Shown here piece after piece: positions 1-6,907 of a stretch of DNA of 11,837 nucleotides. The notes beneath the pieces are model-generated. The model saw only the letters and a list, made by a program, of their open reading frames with translations, made no database searches and was not told where the DNA came from. The position numbers and the translations under genes were made by a program. How positions within the stretch are numbered: the stretch's first letter is position 1; every line of letters begins with the position of its first letter. Source of the stretch: CALXSC01 sp035470525 (GTDB taxonomy: Bacteria; Pseudomonadota; Alphaproteobacteria; Rickettsiales; UBA1997); NCBI GenBank assembly GCA_035470525.1, contig DATIQT010000009.1, positions 1 through 11,837 on the forward strand. The letters are read 5' to 3'.

Positions 1-1
1 A

Positions 2-244
2 CATAATGATTCTGATGAACAATTTGGAATTACTCTTACAAGTTTGGTTTCTCTTGCGTCAAAAGCTTATGAAATTTTTGAAAGTTCGAAAATTGAAGAA
101 AAACGCCAGTTAATCAATTTTATGTTTTCGAACTTAAGATTAAATGGCACGGAACTAAAGTTTTCCTTGAAGCAACCGTTTAACTTAATGGTAAATTTGA
201 GTAGTTGGATAAACTGGTGTGCCCTAGTGGGTTCGAACCACTGA
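2..244 (+). CDS. Serine recombinase/integrase, C-terminal fragment (5' end outside window)
   Basis: The reading frame is open from base 2 with no start in view, so only the last 80 residues are present. The visible stretch has an EEKRQLINFMFSNLRLNG segment and a KFSLKQPF segment near the end, which matches the C-terminal tail of large serine recombinases (resolvase/integrase superfamily) common in metagenomic mobile elements; the catalytic serine domain would lie to the left. The final Trp codon and the residues CALVGSNH plus the stop codon are encoded by the opposite strand of the adjacent tRNA-Arg gene. That arrangement is typical of an integrase gene abutting its own attachment site, so the enzyme probably mediates integration of an element lying left of this point. 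Family identity rests on recalled tail patterns, not on the catalytic domain. Confidence 0.7.
   Translation, partial: HNDSDEQFGITLTSLVSLASKAYEIFESSKIEEKRQLINFMFSNLRLNGTELKFSLKQPFNLMVNLSSWINWCALVGSNH
215..244. other. Putative integration site (att) in the tRNA-Arg 3' end
   Basis: The recombinase gene ends inside the tRNA gene, sharing these 30 bases. tRNA 3' ends are common attachment sites because the incoming copy restores the tRNA. The exact crossover core cannot be fixed here; it should be the segment duplicated at the far end of the element, which lies left of the window. Confidence 0.45.
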
Positions 245-291
245 CCTACAACTTAGAAGGCTGTTGCTCTATCCAACTGAGCTAAGGGCAC
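215..291 (-). tRNA. tRNA-Arg (anticodon UCU), CCA encoded
   Basis: On the minus strand the sequence folds as a complete cloverleaf: a 7-bp acceptor stem GTGCCCT/AGGGCAC, a D arm with GCTC/GAGC, an anticodon stem ACAGC/GTTGT with loop CTTCTAA giving anticodon TCT, a short variable loop AGGTC, and a T arm AGTGG-TTCGAAC-CCACT. The discriminator base is A (complement of base 218) and the 3' CCA is encoded at 215-217. It decodes AGA, the dominant arginine codon expected in an AT-rich genome. Its 3' half doubles as the end of the recombinase gene on the other strand, so the 3' end may have been supplied by the integrated element while leaving the tRNA functional. Confidence 0.96.
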
Positions 292-303
292 AAGATAAGT
301 AAT

Positions 304-333
304 ATTATATAAGAATATTAAATTAAAAATCAA
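304..333 (-). promoter_or_regulatory. sigma70-type promoter of tRNA-Arg
   Basis: On the minus strand a -35 box TTGATT (328-333) and a perfect -10 box TATAAT (304-309) are separated by 18 bp. Transcription would begin near base 297, a few bases before the mature tRNA 5' end at 291. Confidence 0.7.
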
Positions 334-344
334 GTATTTTATAT

Positions 345-423
345 GTGATTTGGGTAATTATCCCTTAATATCGTGATTTGGGTGCATTTTCCATCTAGAA
401 AATTAAAAATTATAAACCCAAAT
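345..423. repeat. Short repeat GTGATTTGGGT, two direct copies and one partial inverted copy
   Basis: GTGATTTGGGT occurs at 345-355 and 373-383, and its inner eight bases recur inverted at 416-423 (ACCCAAAT). The inverted copy could pair with either direct copy, forming alternative hairpins downstream of the gene ending at 434. No T-run follows on the minus strand, so this is not a clear intrinsic terminator. Confidence 0.4.
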
Positions 424-433
424 TTCAAAAATT

Positions 434-1177
434 TTATAAGCAATTAGCAGGATTAAAATGTTGTTCTTTTAATTTTTTTATTTTTTGTTCTATAAAATAT
501 CTCATGAAATTTAATTCTTCATCAGATATTTTTTCATCCTTCTTTTCGTAATCATCAATTATTGAGTTGATTATTTTTATGGCTTCACAATTTTCTCCTT
601 TGTCAGCTAATAATAATGCCAACATTTGTTTTGTCCATAATGGTGCGTCATCTGGGGAACTATTTTTTAATTTTGTAGCTAATCTTATTGCCAAATCTTT
701 GTCTTTATATAAATTATTTGCTATTGACATAGCTTGATAAAACCACCACCATTTATTTTGCGGATCTCTATCAGCATGTTGTTCTAGATAATCAATGATA
801 TAAATTAAATCTTTAGTATTTTGTGTCATAGAATAATAATAAGCAGCTAATGAGGGGATATAATTAGATTTATTATCTAAATTATCTAAAAGCATGAACC
901 ATTCAGTTAATTTTTTATAATCATAATCTTTTAATGGGAGAAATCTGCCAAAAGTATCACCAGCATTTTGTAATCTTAAGCCTTTGATTCTAAAATAAAA
1001 TTCTTCATCACCAAAAGAAAAAGCTTTTACTGTTGCGAGGGTTGGAACTTCTGGTACAATTCCTAAATTTGGTTTAATATTTTCTGTTTTTTTCCAGAAA
1101 ACTATTTGTAAAATTAAAAATATAATAAAAAAACCAAAAGTTATTCTTATTTTATCTTTTTTTGAAAAATTTTTCAT
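434..1177 (-). CDS. Membrane-anchored TPR-like helical repeat protein, secretin-linked
   Basis: Function unknown. The 247-residue product has a charged N-terminus (MKNFSKKDKIR), one hydrophobic helix at about residues 12-28 and then a soluble region, so it is probably anchored in the inner membrane with the bulk in the periplasm. After a Pro/Val-rich linker the rest is helical, with Trp/Tyr-rich segments (EWFMLLDNLDNKS, NKWWWFYQAMSIANN, LWTKQMLALLLADKGEN) spaced like degenerate TPR repeats. I chose the ATG at 1177 because AAAGGGAA lies just upstream, overlapping the stop of the upstream permease gene; an in-frame ATG at 1213 would add 12 residues, overlap that gene and has no ribosome site. 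It is the last gene of the secretin-permease unit, so a scaffolding role in that machine is plausible but inferred. Two Cys residues occur near the C-terminus. Confidence 0.75.
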   Translation of the reverse strand: MKNFSKKDKIRITFGFFIIFLILQIVFWKKTENIKPNLGIVPEVPTLATVKAFSFGDEEFYFRIKGLRLQNAGDTFGRFLPLKDYDYKKLTEWFMLLDNLDNKSNYIPSLAAYYYSMTQNTKDLIYIIDYLEQHADRDPQNKWWWFYQAMSIANNLYKDKDLAIRLATKLKNSSPDDAPLWTKQMLALLLADKGENCEAIKIINSIIDDYEKKDEKISDEELNFMRYFIEQKIKKLKEQHFNPANCL

Positions 1178-1187
1178 AATTTCCCTT

Positions 1188-1955
1188 TTAGAACTGTTTC
1201 CTTCCAAAGTCATAAAAAGCTATAAAAAGCATCAATGGTATATAGATTAAAGACTGTAACAAAATAATAGTAATATCGTTATAATTACTAACTCCATATA
1301 TTAGCCATTCACTTTTACCAAATAAATCTAATCTAGGAAAAATACTAGAAATAAATTTTAAAATCACTTGGGTAAAATTTTCAAAACCTTTTAAAGATTC
1401 TATATTACTTGGTAAGTTAATACTATAAACAAAAAATCCCATCATTCTACCAATAAAATAAAATGATATACTAGATAATATAGAAATAACAGCATTTTGT
1501 AAAATTAGTGAAGATACAATAGCAAATGTAGAAACAAGCATAAGTTCTAATATCATACTAAAACCCCACCAAACTAAACCAATAATATTTCCTTTAACAA
1601 GAAACATTGTAACCAACAAAGTTGGAATTATTAAAATTAAAGAAATTAAAGTAAAACTTATCCAATAAGAAAATATAAGTGTATTTCTTGATATAGGTTT
1701 AGACATTATAAAGTCAATTTCTTTATGCTCAAATTCTTTATTTATATAAAAACAAATAAATAAAATCATTCCACAAACAATTACTAATCTTGATAAAAAA
1801 GAAAAGTAAACAATTTGCATTTTTGTTTCTTCTGATAATGCAGAAAAACCTACTAAATTTGATAAACCAAAAATACCAACTAATATAATTAAAATACTAA
1901 AATAAAGCTTATCTCTTAATCCGGTTAGTAGAACAAATTTAAATAATGTTTTCAT
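1188..1955 (-). CDS. ABC-2 type transporter permease
   Basis: This 255-residue integral membrane protein has about six hydrophobic segments (roughly residues 17-36, 50-71, 95-119, 126-150, 154-177 and 227-248). Between the second and third lies an EIDFIMSKPISR segment, the cytoplasmic coupling motif typical of ABC-2 (NosY-like) permeases, and near the C-terminus FPRLDLFGKSEWLIYG. It should pair with an ATP-binding subunit, but none is adjacent; the only ATPase nearby is LptB, which normally serves LptFG. The ATG at 1955 is preceded by AAGGT at a suitable distance. It starts 29 bp after the secretin stop and ends 10 bp before the next gene's start, so the three are probably co-transcribed. The substrate cannot be told from sequence. 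Linkage to a secretin recalls the pilGHI ABC genes within the Myxococcus type IV pilus cluster. Confidence 0.85.
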   Translation of the reverse strand: MKTLFKFVLLTGLRDKLYFSILIILVGIFGLSNLVGFSALSEETKMQIVYFSFLSRLVIVCGMILFICFYINKEFEHKEIDFIMSKPISRNTLIFSYWISFTLISLILIIPTLLVTMFLVKGNIIGLVWWGFSMILELMLVSTFAIVSSLILQNAVISILSSISFYFIGRMMGFFVYSINLPSNIESLKGFENFTQVILKFISSIFPRLDLFGKSEWLIYGVSNYNDITIILLQSLIYIPLMLFIAFYDFGRKQF

Positions 1956-1984
1956 GATAGACCTTATGTGATTAGAATAATATA

Positions 1985-3556
1985 TTAATACTTATCTCTT
2001 TCACCTCTTCCATATTTTTCATAAAGCTCTTCATCATAATTTCCTATATCACCATTAGGTTTTATAATAGTAGCTTTTATAAAAATTACAGTTTCTTTTA
2101 TCTCTTTACTTTTAGTACTACTCTTAAATAACCAACCCAATCCGGGAATACCACTTAATATTGGAATACCTGTATCAGTATTAATAGTATCTTCTGACAT
2201 TAAACCACCAATAACCAAAATATTTCCAGACTTAACTTTTAAAGATGTTTCAACAGAACGACTTTGAATAACAGGAACGACATTTAATTCATTTATTGGA
2301 TCAACAACTTCATCAACTTTAACTTTTAACTCAGGTAAAACTTTTAAAGTAACCTCATTATTTTCTAAATCTATAGAAGGCCTAATACTCAAAGTAACAC
2401 CAACTTCTTCTTCCTGTTTCGTAGATGTATAAGTTGTTGTAATATCACCTGTATCACTGTCTTCATCTTCATCTTTTTCCAAACTAAAATAAATTAATTT
2501 ATTAACAAATTTTAGATCAGCTTTTTGATTATTTATAGCATGAACTCTAGGACTTGAAATTGTTTTTGTTTGACCAAATGTTTGAAGAGCATTTATAGCA
2601 GCTGTTAAACTGCCACTAAACAAATTAGTAGTAACATTACCACTTATTCCTCCGGGAGCGGTAGCATAAGAGCCGTCAGTATAACCCATTGTCAAAGCAT
2701 TTTTCGTTCCTTTTGTAAAACTCCAATCTATACCAGCTTGAAAATCATCATTTAAAATAACCTCAACTACTTTAGCTTCTATCAAAACTTGAGAAGCATA
2801 ATTTACTTTTACATGTTCTATATACTTTTTAACAGCTTCTTGAGTCTTTTCATTAGCAAAAACAGTTATCATACTGCTTGGCTTATTAATTATAATTTTA
2901 TATTTACTTGAATCTGAATTAATATTTTGACTCATTTGTTGAGTATCTATCTGTTGAGGTGTTGCAGTATTGAGAATTTCGGATTTAACATTTGAAGGAG
3001 CGTTTAAAGTAATTATTTCATTAAGAGCAGAATCAATAGTAGACCAAACATCATTATCAAGCAAAAAATCTACATTATAAGTTTCTGTGTATGGTAAGTC
3101 TTTTTCAAATCTTAATATATTATTAGTATAAGTATATTTTAATCCAGCTAAATCAGCTATCCTCTTTACAACAACATCTAATGCTTTGTTAGTTACCTTT
3201 AAAATAATACCACCTTTAATACTAGGATCGACTTCTATATCAATATCAGCAACTCTTCCAAGCTCTATTAATACATCTTTTATTGGAACTTCTTCTGTAA
3301 CAGAAAAAGATATCAAATTACCATTTCCCATTGGCGGTGGAGGTGGTGAAACTAATAATTTTGAAATATTTGGTGGAGTATTTTTATTAGATAATTCCAT
3401 TATAGGACCTTTATCTTTTTTATTACTTTTTAAAGAAATAAAATCGTTAAAGTCTTTTCTACTTAAATTTAAATCAGGATCTATAACACTTTCTTCACAA
3501 GAAGGTAAAATAAGACAACATAATAAAAAATAAAAAATCTTTGTGATGTGTTTCAT
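1985..3556 (-). CDS. Secretin lipoprotein (PilQ/MshL/GspD family)
   Basis: Forms an outer-membrane multimeric channel of the type IV pilus/type II secretion class. From the ATG at 3556 the product has 523 residues: a hydrophobic signal ending in LPSC, giving a lipidated Cys20; a low-complexity linker with five prolines (71-75); an N0/STN-like domain (about 82-150, VPIKDVLIELGRVADIDIEV); a short N1-like segment (about 220-255); and the secretin core (about 255-497) with TISSPRVHAINNQKA, the VPVIQSR motif (427-433) and the GIPxLSxIPxLGxLF motif (463-477). A strongly acidic loop sits at 360-371. The single short N-domain and lipid anchor resemble MshL more than GspD. A TTG at 3571 would add five residues; the ATG gives the cleaner signal. 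No pilM-P, pilin or ATPase genes are nearby, so the rest of the machine must be elsewhere. Confidence 0.88.
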   Translation of the reverse strand: MKHITKIFYFLLCCLILPSCEESVIDPDLNLSRKDFNDFISLKSNKKDKGPIMELSNKNTPPNISKLLVSPPPPPMGNGNLISFSVTEEVPIKDVLIELGRVADIDIEVDPSIKGGIILKVTNKALDVVVKRIADLAGLKYTYTNNILRFEKDLPYTETYNVDFLLDNDVWSTIDSALNEIITLNAPSNVKSEILNTATPQQIDTQQMSQNINSDSSKYKIIINKPSSMITVFANEKTQEAVKKYIEHVKVNYASQVLIEAKVVEVILNDDFQAGIDWSFTKGTKNALTMGYTDGSYATAPGGISGNVTTNLFSGSLTAAINALQTFGQTKTISSPRVHAINNQKADLKFVNKLIYFSLEKDEDEDSDTGDITTTYTSTKQEEEVGVTLSIRPSIDLENNEVTLKVLPELKVKVDEVVDPINELNVVPVIQSRSVETSLKVKSGNILVIGGLMSEDTINTDTGIPILSGIPGLGWLFKSSTKSKEIKETVIFIKATIIKPNGDIGNYDEELYEKYGRGERDKY

Positions 3557-3582
3557 GCTAAAAACATTCAAATTTTTATAAA

Positions 3583-3613
3583 TCTATATTCTTATAATTA
3601 TTTTATAAGTCAA
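3583..3613 (-). promoter_or_regulatory. Possible promoter of the secretin operon
   Basis: On the minus strand TTGACT (3608-3613) is followed after 19 bp by TATAGA (3583-3588), in the 95-bp gap between lptB and the secretin gene. The spacing is long, so this is a weak call. Confidence 0.3.
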
Positions 3614-3651
3614 GTAAATAAACCTATTATATACAATTAAATAAAAATAAA

Positions 3652-4392
3652 TTATTCAAAATTTTCTCCCAAATAAACCCTTTTAACTTCTTGATGTTTC
3701 ATAATTTCTTCAGGTGTTCCAGACATCAAAATACTTCCATCATAAACAATATAAGCCCTATCTACAATTTTCAATGTTTCTCTAACGTTATGGTCAGTTA
3801 TCAAAACACCTATACCCTTATCCTTTAAATGTTTAACCATGGACATTATATCACTAACAGCTATTGGATCCACACCCGCAAATGGTTCATCTAATAACAC
3901 AAATAATGGATTTGAAGCCAGTGTTCTAGCAATTTCAACCCTTCTTCTTTCACCACCAGAAAGAGCCAAAGCAGGACTTTTTCTTATATGCTCTATTGAA
4001 AACTCTTCCAACAATGACTTTAATTTTCTAACTCTTTGTTTTTTATCTTTTTCTATTATTTCCAAAACTGACAAAATATTTCCCTCAGCAGTCATTCCTC
4101 TAAATATAGAATTTTCCTGTGGCAAATAACCTATACCCATCTTAGCTCTCATATACATAGGCAACGATGTTATATTTTCACCACCTAATATCACATTTCC
4201 ACTATCAGCTTTAATCAAACCTACAATAGTATAAAACAATGTCGTCTTTCCTGCACCATTTGGTCCAAGCAAACCAACAACCTCACCCTTTTTCAAAGAC
4301 AAGCTAACATCTTTTAAAACTGTCTTTGTTCCATAAGTCTTTTTTAAATTTGAAACTTGTAATGTTGTAGCACAAAAACTATCGTCAACCAT
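3652..4392 (-). CDS. lptB: LPS export ABC transporter ATP-binding protein LptB
   Basis: Cytoplasmic ATPase that powers LptFG to extract lipopolysaccharide from the inner membrane and push it across the LptC-A-D bridge. The 246-residue product matches the family length and carries Walker A GPNGAGKTT (43-51), Q-loop Q92 within GYLPQENSIFR, signature LSGGE (144-148), Walker B FVLLDEP with catalytic E169, D-loop AGVDP, and H-loop H201 in LITDHNVRETL. The GYLPQExSIFR, PFAGVDPIAV and terminal VYLGENF strings are LptB hallmarks that separate it from amino-acid transporter ATPases. The usual neighbours lptA and lptC are absent; upstream is a 362-bp non-coding gap with a promoter, downstream is the secretin gene after 95 bp. 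Confidence 0.95.
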   Translation of the reverse strand: MVDDSFCATTLQVSNLKKTYGTKTVLKDVSLSLKKGEVVGLLGPNGAGKTTLFYTIVGLIKADSGNVILGGENITSLPMYMRAKMGIGYLPQENSIFRGMTAEGNILSVLEIIEKDKKQRVRKLKSLLEEFSIEHIRKSPALALSGGERRRVEIARTLASNPLFVLLDEPFAGVDPIAVSDIMSMVKHLKDKGIGVLITDHNVRETLKIVDRAYIVYDGSILMSGTPEEIMKHQEVKRVYLGENFE

Positions 4393-4405
4393 GTTATAAA
4401 TATAA

Positions 4406-4434
4406 TAATTATACTTATATATAATAATAAGCTC
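4406..4434 (-). promoter_or_regulatory. sigma70-type promoter of lptB
   Basis: On the minus strand TTGAGC (4429-4434), a 17-bp spacer and a perfect TATAAT (4406-4411). The expected start of transcription is near 4399, only about seven bases before the lptB ATG at 4392, so the message would be almost leaderless, consistent with the lack of a Shine-Dalgarno sequence there. Confidence 0.6.
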
Positions 4435-4473
4435 AAATAAAAATCAATCCAAATATTAAAAAAGTTACAGCAA

Positions 4474-4641
4474 TTATGCTATAAATAATGGGCTAGTAAA
4501 TTTAAACACCACAAACGATATAAAAAATACTTTTATAAAAAACAAAGCACACCTCAATGTAAAAAAATACACACCGAATAATTTTGTAGAAAAAGAAACC
4601 TTACCTCTCGCTAGTTCCTTTGCATAAATGAGTTCTTTCAT
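4474..4641 (-). CDS. Possible small membrane protein (55 aa)
   Basis: An uninterrupted ATG-initiated frame in the gap between pccA and lptB. The predicted peptide starts MKELIYAKELARGK and then becomes strongly hydrophobic from about residue 22 to 48, with several Phe and Val, giving one likely membrane helix with basic flanks. I do not recognise it. No ribosome site precedes the ATG, and frames of this length arise by chance in AT-rich DNA, so it may be spurious. It lies just after the pccA terminator on the same strand and would need its own promoter. Confidence 0.22.
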   Translation of the reverse strand: MKELIYAKELARGKVSFSTKLFGVYFFTLRCALFFIKVFFISFVVFKFTSPLFIA

Positions 4642-4680
4642 ATATTTAAAGTTGTCTAGATAGGTTTACAATATAATCAC

Positions 4681-4723
4681 AAAAAAATAAATCAACAAAA
4701 AAGAGAAAATTCTGTTGATTTAT
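4681..4723 (-). terminator. Intrinsic terminator downstream of pccA
   Basis: A perfect 11-bp inverted repeat (4687-4697 with 4713-4723, ATAAATCAACA/TGTTGATTTAT) with a 15-base loop, followed on the minus strand by a run of seven T residues. It is low in G+C but well placed 31 bp after the pccA stop. Confidence 0.65.
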
Positions 4724-4754
4724 AATTTTAGTTGTTCAACTTAATATTGATAAA

Positions 4755-6749
4755 CTATTCTTCGAATTCAATCAATATTTCTCCAACACCTACTAATGAA
4801 CCATCTGTAAAATTAATCTTCTTAATCTTTACATCTTGATCAACTCTAATCATATTTTCCATTTTCATAGCTTCAATAACAACTAACTCCGCACCGGCTT
4901 TTACTTCATCACCTTCTTTTACAAGGAATCTTGAAATCTTACCAGTAATTGGTGCTTTTAATTTTGTAGGTTTTTTCTCAGCTTCAACTTTTGGCATATA
5001 TTGTTCAAGTTCTGACACCCTTGTACTTCTTATTGAAATATCAAGTGCTGAACCCATCAATTGTAGTTTAAATGAACCAGATTTATCATTTTTTAAAATT
5101 TTAACATTAATTGGTTTTCCATTAACTTCCCCTCTAAATACATTATCACCAAATTGCCATGAACTCTCAACAAGTGAAAAACCATTACCATATTCTACTG
5201 TATAACCTTTTGTTGTCTTTGCAACATTACATAAATACTTATTGCCATTCAAATCAGCAACCCATTTATCAGCAAGCTCAAATTTTGAATTTAAAACTTG
5301 TCCACTTATGTTCAACAACCTATCAGCATTTTGCACAAACATATAAATTGCTGTTCCAATCAAAATACCTTCATCTTTATCATTTATCTCAACGCCAGAA
5401 AATCCATTTGAAAATTCTTGTTTGATAAAACTTGTAGAAATATCTCCATTTTCAAACCTCTTATTATACATTATAGCTTCCAAAAACGACATATTATGAG
5501 AAATTCCATCAATATAAAAACTTCCCAAAGCTTCTCTCATTCTTTGCAAAGCTTCATCTCTATCTTGTCCATATGTAATAAGTTTGGCAATCATACTATC
5601 ATAAAACATACTAATAGTATAACCTTCATAAACACCTGTATCAATCCTTATATTTTCACTCTTTTCAGGCTCTATATACTTACTTATTCTTCCTGATGAT
5701 GGCAAAAAGCCTCTTGTTGGATCCTCAGCATTAACTCTTGCTTCCATAGCCCAACCTTTCAACTTCACATCAACTTGCTTAAACGGCAACTTTTCACCCA
5801 TAGCAACTTTTATCATCAACTCAACCAAATCAAGACCTGTCACATATTCCGTAACACTATGCTCAACTTGAAGTCTTGTATTCATTTCCATAAAATAAAA
5901 ATTTCTTTCCTTATCCATCAAGCATTCAACTGTACCAGCTGAATAATATCCAACCTTTTTACACAAAGCTACAGCTTGAGCGTACATCTTTTTTCTTGTT
6001 CTTTCATCAACAAAAGAACTTGGACTTTCTTCAATCACTTTTTGGTGATTTCTTTGGATAGAACATTCTCTTTCACCCAAACAAACCACATTTCCAAACT
6101 TATCACCTAATACTTGAATTTCAATATGTCTAGGATTTTCTATATATTTTTCCATGAAAATTCTATCATCACCAAAATTATTTTTAGCTTCATTCTTTAC
6201 ACTACTAAAAGCATTAACGATTTCTTCTTTCTTATAAACAACCCTTATACCCTTTCCGCCACCACCAGCAGAAGCCTTCAACATAACTGGATATCCTAAC
6301 TTTTTAGCAGATTCTTCTGCATCTTTCACACTTTCCAAAATACTATTATCACTAGGGGTTATATTAACTCCAGCACTCTTTGCTATCTTCTTAGACCTTA
6401 TCTTATCACCCATCATCTTAATCGCTTCAACAGGCGGACCTACAAAAACTATATCTTCCTTCTCTAAAGCTTGTGCAAACTTTGCATTTTCAGACAAAAA
6501 TCCCCAACCCGGATGCACGTACTTAGCACCAGTCTTCTTACAAGCATTAATTATTTTTTTAATATCCAAATAACTTTCTGATGCCAAAGAACCACCCAAC
6601 AAAACAGCCTCATCAGCTAATTGAACATGCAATGAATTCATATCAGCTTCAGAATACACAGCAACAGTTTTTAAACCCATTTTCCTTGCAGTTCTAATAA
6701 TTCTACACGCAACCTCTCCTCTGTTAGCAATTAAAATCTTTTCAACCAT
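4755..6749 (-). CDS. pccA: Propionyl-CoA carboxylase alpha subunit (biotin carboxylase + biotin carrier)
   Basis: Carboxylates its own biotin with ATP and bicarbonate, then hands the carboxyl group to a separate carboxyltransferase (PccB, not in the window) to make methylmalonyl-CoA from propionyl-CoA. The 664 residues match alphaproteobacterial PccA. In order: biotin carboxylase N-domain (IANRGEVACRIIRTAR, 7-23), ATP-grasp with glycine-rich loop SAGGGGKGIR (160-169), active-site EMNTRLQVEH with E288, N290, R292 and E296, R338, and GFLPSSGRI; a linking BT-type domain (about 450-585); and a C-terminal biotinyl domain with EAMKMEN and biotinylated K629. Alternative identities are 3-methylcrotonyl- or acetyl-CoA carboxylase alpha subunits, but the length and BT region favour PccA. 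It stands alone between a terminator and a regulated-looking upstream region. Confidence 0.88.
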   Translation of the reverse strand: MVEKILIANRGEVACRIIRTARKMGLKTVAVYSEADMNSLHVQLADEAVLLGGSLASESYLDIKKIINACKKTGAKYVHPGWGFLSENAKFAQALEKEDIVFVGPPVEAIKMMGDKIRSKKIAKSAGVNITPSDNSILESVKDAEESAKKLGYPVMLKASAGGGGKGIRVVYKKEEIVNAFSSVKNEAKNNFGDDRIFMEKYIENPRHIEIQVLGDKFGNVVCLGERECSIQRNHQKVIEESPSSFVDERTRKKMYAQAVALCKKVGYYSAGTVECLMDKERNFYFMEMNTRLQVEHSVTEYVTGLDLVELMIKVAMGEKLPFKQVDVKLKGWAMEARVNAEDPTRGFLPSSGRISKYIEPEKSENIRIDTGVYEGYTISMFYDSMIAKLITYGQDRDEALQRMREALGSFYIDGISHNMSFLEAIMYNKRFENGDISTSFIKQEFSNGFSGVEINDKDEGILIGTAIYMFVQNADRLLNISGQVLNSKFELADKWVADLNGNKYLCNVAKTTKGYTVEYGNGFSLVESSWQFGDNVFRGEVNGKPINVKILKNDKSGSFKLQLMGSALDISIRSTRVSELEQYMPKVEAEKKPTKLKAPITGKISRFLVKEGDEVKAGAELVVIEAMKMENMIRVDQDVKIKKINFTDGSLVGVGEILIEFEE

Positions 6750-6776
6750 TTTATAATTTATATTGTTGTAATACGA

Positions 6777-6805
6777 AGAATAATCATATTTTTTTAAAAA
6801 ATCAA
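6777..6805 (-). promoter_or_regulatory. Possible proximal pccA promoter
   Basis: On the minus strand TTGATT (6800-6805), 17 bp, then TATTCT (6777-6782), 28 bp from the pccA ATG. The -10 box is imperfect; the distal TTGACA promoter further upstream is better. Confidence 0.3.
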
Positions 6806-6907
6806 GATTATACTTTTATTAGACCTCCTACTGCTTAACTGTATTTCTTTCTAATGTAGTATCTTTACTATTGGTTATATCTCTTTTAGTCATAATATAT
6901 ACCTTAT

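Noticed and set aside
345..423. CRISPR-like array
   Set aside because: Only two 11-bp copies, no regular spacer series and no cas genes.
3186..3533. 115-codon plus-strand frame with a glycine run
   Set aside because: Antisense to the secretin N-terminal region; the Gly run is the complement of the poly-proline linker.
4393..4754. Hidden lptA or lptC gene between pccA and lptB
   Set aside because: No frame of suitable length or with an OstA-like pattern exists on either strand in this gap.
5159..5696. Two plus-strand frames of about 90 codons inside pccA
   Set aside because: They lie entirely antisense to a well-conserved biotin carboxylase gene and encode low-complexity His/Ile/Ser-rich peptides.
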